This document shows positions 7,064 through 11,210 of a stretch of DNA of 11,210 nucleotides, piece after piece. The notes under the pieces were generated by a model. That model did no database searches, was not told where the DNA came from, and worked only from the letters and a program-made list of their open reading frames with translations. The first letter of the stretch is position 1. The number at the start of each line of letters is the position of its first letter. The translations under genes and the position numbers were made by a program. Location of the stretch: NCBI GenBank assembly GCA_945871455.1, contig CAMBXJ010000084.1:1-11210 (forward strand). Reading direction: 5' to 3'. Source of the stretch: Asaia bogorensis. Its GTDB lineage: Bacteria; Pseudomonadota; Alphaproteobacteria; Acetobacterales; Acetobacteraceae.

Positions 7064-7957
7064 CTACATCGCCTGACGACGGATCAACCGTGTGAGCGTC
7101 GCGAGACAAAAGAAAATCGCGGCCACCAGGACGATCGAGCCGCCGGATGGCAGCGGCAGATTCCACAACATCGGTGCGATGATCCCGACCACGCAACTGA
7201 ACGTCGATATCAGGATGGTGCAAATGAAGAATCCACGGATCGATCGGGTCACGATGCGGGCCGCGGCCGCGGGTATCAGCAGCAGCGCCTCCACCAGCAT
7301 GGCGCCGATGATCTTGACCGAGGCCACGGTGATGACGGTGATCATCAGGATGAACAGGTAGTCGAGAAACACGACATTGACCCCACGCACATGGGCAAGC
7401 TGAGGATTGAAGCTGGCCATCAGCATCCGGTTGAAGCGCAGAGTACCCATTACCGAGACGATCGCCGAAATGACGGCGAGGATGGTCATATCCAGGTCGT
7501 TGACCGTCAGGATCGATCCGAACAGCACTTGATCAACGATATGTACATTGATCTTGCTGGCCACGAAGATCAGCAGGCTGGCGCCGACAGCTATGGAAAT
7601 CGACAGGAACACACCGATCAGCGTGTCGGTTGACATCCTGGTCCGGTTCTTGGTGAAGTTGAGCACCAGTCCGAACAGGATGCAGAATCCAAACAGGGTG
7701 ACATAGGGGGCGGTCATCGGCTCGCCGAGAATAATGCCGAGCGCGACGCCGGTGAGGGCGGCTTGTCCGACGGCCTGGGAGAAGAAGGCGAGGCGTTTGG
7801 TCACCACCATCGTGCCGACGCCGCCCAGGATCGGACCGATGAGGCAGGCACAAATCAGCGCGTTGATCACAAAGGCGTATTGGAACGCATCAGGGATGGT
7901 GCCGGCGGCGGCGAGCGCCTGGATCTCCGCGCGAAGCGGTGCGAACAGGTCGGTCAT
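7064..7957 (-). CDS. Metal ABC transporter permease, ABC-3 (ZnuB/MntB) family
   Basis: The membrane channel of a zinc/manganese/iron-type importer; 297 residues with about eight or nine hydrophobic segments starting near residue 27. Family motifs are clear: GTMVVTKRLAFFSQAVGQAALTGVALG split as 48-60 and 61-74, and KIIGAMLVEALLLIPAAAAR (215-234), the conserved segment that contacts the ATPase and lines the path. In the first motif the usual histidine of S-H-A-x-L-P-G is Gln65, a change worth noting. The start chosen is ATG at 7957 because it overlaps the ATPase stop by 4 bp (ATGA, 7957-7954); the same frame stays open upstream to 8116 but that part lies within the ATPase gene and encodes no membrane protein. 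Substrate is a transition metal by family; which one is unknown. Confidence 0.92.
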   Translation of the reverse strand: MTDLFAPLRAEIQALAAAGTIPDAFQYAFVINALICACLIGPILGGVGTMVVTKRLAFFSQAVGQAALTGVALGIILGEPMTAPYVTLFGFCILFGLVLNFTKNRTRMSTDTLIGVFLSISIAVGASLLIFVASKINVHIVDQVLFGSILTVNDLDMTILAVISAIVSVMGTLRFNRMLMASFNPQLAHVRGVNVVFLDYLFILMITVITVASVKIIGAMLVEALLLIPAAAARIVTRSIRGFFICTILISTFSCVVGIIAPMLWNLPLPSGGSIVLVAAIFFCLATLTRLIRRQAM

Positions 7958-8691
7958 ACCAATACCGGCTTCCGTTCGACGGCGGGGGAGAACACGTCGA
8001 GGATACGATCCTGTGTCAGGACCTCTTGCGGCGGGCCGGAAAAGGTCGCCGTCCAGTTGATGCAGGTGACCTTGTCTGCGATCCGTTTGACCTCGGCCAG
8101 ATCGTGATGGATCCATAGCACCGTGACCCCGCGATCGCGCAGATCGATGACCAGATTAGAGATGGCTTCCGCCCCGGCGCCATCGACGCCAGCCAGCGGT
8201 TCGTCCAGCACGAGAAGATCGGGGAACGGGATCAGCGCCTGGGCGAACAGCACGCGTTGGCGTTCCCCGCCGGACAAGTCCCCCATGCGGCGACGTCGCT
8301 TGTCGCGCAGACCCACTATTTCGATCGCTTCGTCAATGGATGCCCGAATGCGCCTGGACAGGCCGAAGACCGCCATCATGTCCTGGCTGCTGATCGCCAT
8401 GAAGTCATCAACGGTCATGGGTAGGTCGCGGTCGAAGTCCAGAATCTGCGGCACATAGCCGGTCCGTCGCCCGGCCGGCCAATCGATACGAATTTCGCCG
8501 GAATGCGGCATTTGCCCTAGTATAGAACGGATCAGCGATGTTTTCCCGCCGCCGTTTGGACCGATAATACAATGAATTTGTCCAGACTCGATAGCGAAGG
8601 AGACGGAGTGGAGTATTTGCGTGCTGGCAAGGCTCAGGCCGACATTGGTCAGGCGCATACTCGGCCCCTGGGTGCGTGTCGTTCGGATCAT
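7954..8691 (-). CDS. Metal ABC transporter ATP-binding protein (ZnuC/MntA-like)
   Basis: The cytoplasmic ATPase that drives the importer; 245 residues, normal length. All motor motifs are intact: Walker A GPNGGGKT (44-51), Q-loop glutamine in YVPQ (Q82), signature LSGGERQR (139-146), Walker B LLVLDEPLAGVD (159-170, catalytic E164) and the H-loop in WIHHDL (H196). The YVPQ...DLPMTVDDF stretch (79-97) is typical of ZnuC-type subunits. Start ATG 8691 overlaps the binding-protein stop by 4 bp (ATGA, 8691-8688) with AAGG upstream. An internal ATG at 8658, preceded by AGGGG and placed where the conserved domain begins (MRLTNVGLS), is a real alternative that would shorten it by 11 residues. Pairs with the permease that follows. 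Confidence 0.94.
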   Translation of the reverse strand: MIRTTRTQGPSMRLTNVGLSLASTQILHSVSFAIESGQIHCIIGPNGGGKTSLIRSILGQMPHSGEIRIDWPAGRRTGYVPQILDFDRDLPMTVDDFMAISSQDMMAVFGLSRRIRASIDEAIEIVGLRDKRRRRMGDLSGGERQRVLFAQALIPFPDLLVLDEPLAGVDGAGAEAISNLVIDLRDRGVTVLWIHHDLAEVKRIADKVTCINWTATFSGPPQEVLTQDRILDVFSPAVERKPVLV

Positions 8692-9614
8692 TGCAGGGCC
8701 TTCTGGCCGGCGGCCTGGGCCGCGAGCACCGCGTCGGTGATCACCTTCATGTCGTATTCGATGCCTTCCTCGAACTTTCGCGTGGTGTATTCGCCTTCGG
8801 TGATGTGGACCAAGACGTAGATACTGGCGCCGGTCTCACGCTTGATCGTTTCGACGAACTGATCGGGGAACATCATCTGGCTGAACACCACGCCGACCTG
8901 TAGCGAACGCACCCGGTCGATCGTGTCCTTCAGCTGGCTGGCGGATGGCATCAGCCCGTGGGCGGGCTCGATCACCGCAACGACATTCAGGCCAAATTCC
9001 TGCATCAGATAGTCGTAGCCGCCATGGATGGTCGCGACCCGCAGATACTTGCCATCCACGCCAGTCAACCTATTAATATAGTTCGCTTTCAGCTTCCGCA
9101 GTTTGGCCGCGTAGGCACGGGCATTCTTGCGGTACAATTCCGCGTTCTCCGGGTCGATTTTCCCCAGGTCCGTCGCGATGTTGAAGATCTGCTGAATCGC
9201 TGCGGTGATCGCGATGAACGTGTGGGCGTTGTAGAGCTTTACCTCTCCGGTATTGCCCGACGTTGGGATCAGCGCGACGCCCTGGTTGGCGAAGATGAGC
9301 CTGACCTTGTGCCGGGCCTCCGCCGCGTCCAGCACTTTCAGCGCGAAGCTATCATGGCCGATACCGTTCATGACCAGCACATCCAAGGTCGCGGCGCGCT
9401 TGATGTCGTCGGGCTGTGGTTCGTAGTTATGAACCTCGAAACCGGCCTGGATGAGCGGCACGATCTCTACCTGGTCCTTGGCGATATTGGCGACCCAACT
9501 ATAATACGGGTGCAGCGTGATACCGACGCGCAATTTTTTCTGGGCACGCACCGACCGGATTGGGGATCCCGCCAGCGCCAGACCCGCGATGGTGGTGCGC
9601 CTGGACAGTTTCAT
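8688..9614 (-). CDS. Periplasmic metal-binding protein of ABC importer (ZnuA/TroA-like)
   Basis: The substrate-capturing subunit; 308 residues. Signal region MKLSRRTTIAGLALAG has a twin-arginine pair and likely ends at VRA-Q (23-25). Metal ligands of the family are present: H62 in FEVHNYEPQPDD (59-70, the G-x-D-P-H-x-Y-E-P motif), H131 in YNAHTFIAI, and H197 in ATIHGGYDYLMQEFGL (194-209). The fourth ligand region is not LDPLG but LVHITEGEY (268-276), supplying H270, E273 or E275; this suggests a branch different from classical ZnuA. H35 in TLHPYYSW is also near the N-terminal strand. There is no long His/Asp-rich loop as in ZnuA of enterics. Start ATG 9614 overlaps the upstream gene's stop by 4 bp (ATGA). 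Zinc or manganese by family; other metals possible. Confidence 0.92.
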   Translation of the reverse strand: MKLSRRTTIAGLALAGSPIRSVRAQKKLRVGITLHPYYSWVANIAKDQVEIVPLIQAGFEVHNYEPQPDDIKRAATLDVLVMNGIGHDSFALKVLDAAEARHKVRLIFANQGVALIPTSGNTGEVKLYNAHTFIAITAAIQQIFNIATDLGKIDPENAELYRKNARAYAAKLRKLKANYINRLTGVDGKYLRVATIHGGYDYLMQEFGLNVVAVIEPAHGLMPSASQLKDTIDRVRSLQVGVVFSQMMFPDQFVETIKRETGASIYVLVHITEGEYTTRKFEEGIEYDMKVITDAVLAAQAAGQKALQ

Positions 9615-10222
9615 TGGGCTTTTCTCTGCGTTGCGCCGCGCTGGGCTTCCTCACCCTTCAACGCAACTGCCTCCCGCCAGCCGCTATCGGACAGAGCGGG
9701 TGGATCGATCGCCTTGAGCGTCGCCACCGCGTCAGTGTTGGCCCAGATCGTGAAAGCAGCTTCCCGTGCTTCACGCTGCTTGCCCTGGGTCATGACCAGC
9801 AGGAAGGATCGCGCTTCCGAGGTTCGGACGGACCTGCCAAGATAGGCCATCGCCGTTGCGTCCGCGGTGTTGAACGGCAGCGCGCTCCATTTATGGCTAC
9901 CCTGTTTTTCACTGAGCGCGGTTTGCATGAAGGGCGGCATGGCAATATCCACCAGATCGTCGACGGAAAGCCAAGTGCGGCTGTCACGATAAACCGTCTG
10001 CAACTCCAGGCCCGCTGCGTACAGATCGTTGAAGAGTCCCTGTTCGGTCTTGCTGAGATCCGAGAACGCACTGATCTGATGGGGTTGCAGAGTGATCACT
10101 TCCAATTTGGTCTGGCGCAGGAAGATCAGGCTGCCGCAAATCGCGAGAATGGCAACGCAGGTCGACAGCAAATAGGCGCCTTCAAAACGACCGGCCGCGG
10201 GTTTGACGATTTGCGTGTGCAT
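9611..10222 (-). CDS. Single-pass membrane-anchored protein of unknown function in the metal importer operon
   Basis: 203 residues with one membrane segment near the N-terminus (about 16-35, GAYLLSTCVAILAICGSLIF) after a short, basic start, so the bulk is probably periplasmic. The soluble part begins with LQPHQISAFSDLSKTEQGLF (45-64), is helical at first, has PPFMQ (96-100) and an IWANTD stretch (159-164), and ends in a charged tail. It resembles proteins I recall as DUF6162 that sit beside metal ABC genes, but I cannot confirm this. The frame is open upstream to 10363; I chose ATG 10222 because it is the first start after the preceding gene's stop (7-bp gap) and places the helix correctly. 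The stop overlaps the next start by 4 bp (9614-9611). A role in delivering metal to the binding protein is only inference from position. Confidence 0.75.
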   Translation of the reverse strand: MHTQIVKPAAGRFEGAYLLSTCVAILAICGSLIFLRQTKLEVITLQPHQISAFSDLSKTEQGLFNDLYAAGLELQTVYRDSRTWLSVDDLVDIAMPPFMQTALSEKQGSHKWSALPFNTADATAMAYLGRSVRTSEARSFLLVMTQGKQREAREAAFTIWANTDAVATLKAIDPPALSDSGWREAVALKGEEAQRGATQRKAQ

Positions 10223-10229
10223 GATGGGC

Positions 10230-10580
10230 TTATCTGGCGGGAAGCGAGGCGGGCAATTCGTCCGATTCGACGGTCCAATCGGCACGATGGCCTTCGCCGG
10301 CTTCAATGACGAAGGTGTGGTTCTGCCGCTTGGTTGGCCTGAAGCTGAATTTGCCCTTGGCATCGGTCATGACCTGCCCGACCTTCTGCCGATCTGGCCC
10401 AAATATGTGGACCGTCTGGTTCACGGGAAAATTGCCGCCGCCGAAATACCCCTGTCCGACGATCACATCGCCAATCACTTCGGCGAAGACCTTCAGGACA
10501 TGCGCAAGAGCGGGCGCCGCCGACGCCAGGATAACGACGGCCACCCCGACGGCGATCGTCTGCCTCCATCGGCGCATCAT
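10230..10580 (-). CDS. Small exported NikL/CbiL-like protein
   Basis: 116 residues. A clear signal peptide ends at PALA-H (26-27), so the mature protein starts with histidine: HVLKVFAEV. This, followed by GQGYFGGGN (42-50), a beta-sandwich core with TDAKGKFSF (72-80), and AGEGHRADWTV (94-104), is the pattern I recognise from NikL-type accessory proteins of nickel/cobalt importers. An N-terminal histidine suits metal binding. Typical NikL proteins continue into a helical part and a C-terminal membrane anchor; this one stops soon after the domain and has no anchor. The next gene in the operon encodes an anchored protein that might take that role, which is inference. Start ATG 10580 overlaps the upstream stop (ATGA, 10580-10577); a second ATG directly follows. 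Nickel or cobalt as substrate is suggested, not shown. Confidence 0.72.
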   Translation of the reverse strand: MMRRWRQTIAVGVAVVILASAAPALAHVLKVFAEVIGDVIVGQGYFGGGNFPVNQTVHIFGPDRQKVGQVMTDAKGKFSFRPTKRQNHTFVIEAGEGHRADWTVESDELPASLPAR

Positions 10581-10957
10581 GGCACGTCAAACCGCGCGAT
10601 GGCCGAAGCCTGATCCGGTACGCGCAGAAGGACCAGCACTTTCGCCGCCCCGGACCGCTTCATGGCGCCCTGCCCGGCGAGGCTGTTGGGGCCGACCGGC
10701 TGCATGGATAGTTTTTCTTTCTCCTCCCCGACCATGACGGTGAGCACGGCGGTGGCCTGTGCCACCGCCACGGGCTTGTCGACGTGATCATAGATGTTCA
10801 ACCGGTACTCGGTATTTTTGACCAGGAGTTCGATATGAAACGAACCGGCGTCGATCATCATGCCGCCGTTCGGGCCTTGCCAGACGCCCTCGGCGGCAGA
10901 CGGCGTGCGGAGTGCCAAAATTATCGCCACGGCGGCTAGGATGACACGAGTTAGCAA
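10577..10957 (-). CDS. Small exported protein of unknown function, first gene of the importer operon (TTG start)
   Basis: 126 residues from a TTG start. A signal peptide (about 1-23, ending near TPSAA) precedes a single beta-rich domain: GVWQGPNGGMMIDAGSFHIE (25-44), YRLNIYDHVDKPV (51-63), a strand-rich middle, and KVLVLLRV near the end. The GPNGG...DAG.FH.EL opening and a D-x-x-D-K-P-V motif recall small exported proteins seen beside metal transporters; I know no family name. The start is set by a strong AAGGAGG (10963-10969) 5 bp upstream. The frame is open to 11128, but the extension would read through the leader and the adjoining insertion-sequence end and has no signal peptide, so it is rejected. 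The stop overlaps the next ATG by 4 bp. Confidence 0.72.
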   Translation of the reverse strand: MLTRVILAAVAIILALRTPSAAEGVWQGPNGGMMIDAGSFHIELLVKNTEYRLNIYDHVDKPVAVAQATAVLTVMVGEEKEKLSMQPVGPNSLAGQGAMKRSGAAKVLVLLRVPDQASAIARFDVP

Positions 10958-11063
10958 ACGAACCTCCTTCTGGCGTCGGATCGACGAACCGATCAACGAC
11001 ATTTCCATCGCCGGTAATACAGCACACATACTCACCGCGGCCAATCGAGATTGAGCCGACGAC
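10958..11063 (-). other. Leader and promoter region of the importer operon
   Basis: About 106 bp separate the insertion-sequence end from the first start codon. I see no strong sigma70 promoter; TATTAC following TGCTG (near 11017-11027) with a TTGG 19 bp upstream is the best, weak candidate. Two overlapping short inverted repeats lie just before the ribosome-binding site: CGTCG/CGACG (10974-10978 and 10982-10986) and GATCG/CGATC (10979-10983 and 10990-10994). They could be an operator or a small leader hairpin. No match to a recognised Zur, Fur or Mur box is evident to me. Confidence 0.4.
10963..10969 (-). promoter_or_regulatory. Ribosome-binding site that fixes a TTG start
   Basis: Minus strand AAGGAGG lies 5 bases (TTCGT) before TTG at 10957-10955. 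It is the best Shine-Dalgarno match in the window, and no ATG or GTG in this frame lies at a workable distance, so it decides in favour of TTG for the first importer-operon gene. Confidence 0.75.
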
Positions 11064-11082
11064 CAGGCGAATCGCTTGAACG
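11064..11082. repeat. Candidate outer end (inverted repeat) of the ISAs1-like element
   Basis: The plus strand reads CAGGCGAATCGCTTGAACG just outside the transposase stop. ISAs1-family ends that I recall begin CAGGG followed by an A/T- and GC-mixed ATCGCATGAA-like stretch, which this resembles. The partner end is outside the window, so the call rests on position and similarity alone. Confidence 0.4.
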
Positions 11083-11208
11083 TCATGCGTTCCCTCTGAG
11101 CACTGTCTCCAGGTAATCGACGTTCCACCCGGCCTTCTTGCGGCGGTTTTTGAAGCTTGTGGTGGGTCTGGCGGCAGACAGCAGGTTCAGCGCGGTGTGT
11201 CGAACGAT
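11083..11208 (-). CDS. ISAs1-family transposase, C-terminal fragment (runs off the right edge)
   Basis: Reading the minus strand from the window edge gives 41 residues then TGA. The segment IVRHTALNLLSAARP, TTSFKNRRKKAGWNVDYLETVL matches the closing part of ISAs1 (H-repeat type) transposases: an R-H-x-A-x-N-L-L helix, a basic K-x-R-R-x-K-A-x-W stretch and a final D-x-Y/F-L-x-x-V-L. The rest of the gene lies outside, so integrity is unknown. It faces the same way as the importer operon, so read-through from the element into the operon is possible. Confidence 0.72.
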   Translation of the reverse strand: MVRHTALNLLSAARPTTSFKNRRKKAGWNVDYLETVLRGNA

Positions 11209-11210
11209 TG

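Noticed and set aside
7958..8116. Upstream extension of the permease to 8116
   Set aside because: It is a shadow inside the ATPase gene with no membrane character; the ATGA overlap at 7957-7954 gives a normal start.
10223..10363. Upstream extension of the 203-aa protein to 10363
   Set aside because: It overlaps the NikL-like gene in another frame and is Pro/Arg/Ser-rich with no features; ATG 10222 starts 7 bp after the preceding stop and puts the membrane helix near the N-terminus.
374..10986. Shared CCGACG core between the left palindrome (374-384) and the leader repeats of the importer operon (10974-10986) as a common operator
   Set aside because: Only six GC-rich bases match, in a GC-rich sequence; this is expected by chance and does not show a shared regulator.
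10958..11128. Upstream extension of the 126-aa protein to an ATG at 11128 (183 residues)
   Set aside because: The extension would read through the insertion-sequence end and overlap the transposase fragment, has no ribosome-binding site that I can see, and buries the signal peptide. AAGGAGG plus TTG at 10957 explains the start better.
1..11210. CRISPR arrays, tRNA or rRNA genes, riboswitches such as the NiCo or yybP-ykoY (Mn) type
   Set aside because: No regular repeat array, no tRNA-like fold and no recognisable aptamer core was seen on reading the non-coding parts; nearly all of the window is coding.

Overview
The window looks like a metal-homeostasis island in a GC-rich proteobacterium. 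Alphaproteobacteria, perhaps Acetobacteraceae, fits the style of the proteins and insertion sequences, but that is my impression and not proven by any marker. It is bounded by two unrelated insertion sequences: the 3' end of an IS66-like transposase at the left edge (plus strand) and the 3' end of an ISAs1-like transposase at the right edge (minus strand). This suggests an accessory region, genomic island or plasmid segment.

Left half (450-6084, plus strand): a DUF4239 (bestrophin-like) membrane protein, an unusually long RND periplasmic adaptor (577 aa) and a 1036-aa heavy-metal RND pump. They are tightly packed (19 bp, then 0 bp apart). The pump carries the transmembrane signature AIGxxxDDAxxxVEN, closer to CusA/NrsA-type pumps than to the CzcA DFGxxxDGA type. 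No outer-membrane channel or regulator is present in the window. The adaptor is a fusion: signal peptide, Ig-like domain, membrane hairpin, then the HlyD/CusB-type adaptor.

Right half (10957 down to 6085, minus strand): a seven-gene operon. In transcription order it encodes a small exported protein (126 aa, TTG start), a NikL-like exported protein (116 aa), a single-pass anchored protein (203 aa), a ZnuA-type metal-binding protein (308 aa), an ABC ATPase (245 aa), an ABC-3 family permease (297 aa), and a second ZnuA-like protein (320 aa) whose metal-ligand histidines are replaced. Four junctions are 4-bp ATGA overlaps, so the set is strongly coupled. The core is a ZnuABC/MntABC-type importer. 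The extra exported and anchored proteins look like a dedicated periplasmic accessory set.

The two operons converge with no spacer: the pump's TGA (6082-6084) abuts the last importer gene's TGA (read on the minus strand from 6087-6085), forming TGATCA. Export and import of transition metals are thus packed together, though the metal, the regulator and whether the two halves work together cannot be read from the sequence. The most novel-looking parts are the accessory proteins of the importer operon, the histidine-less second binding protein and the fused adaptor.
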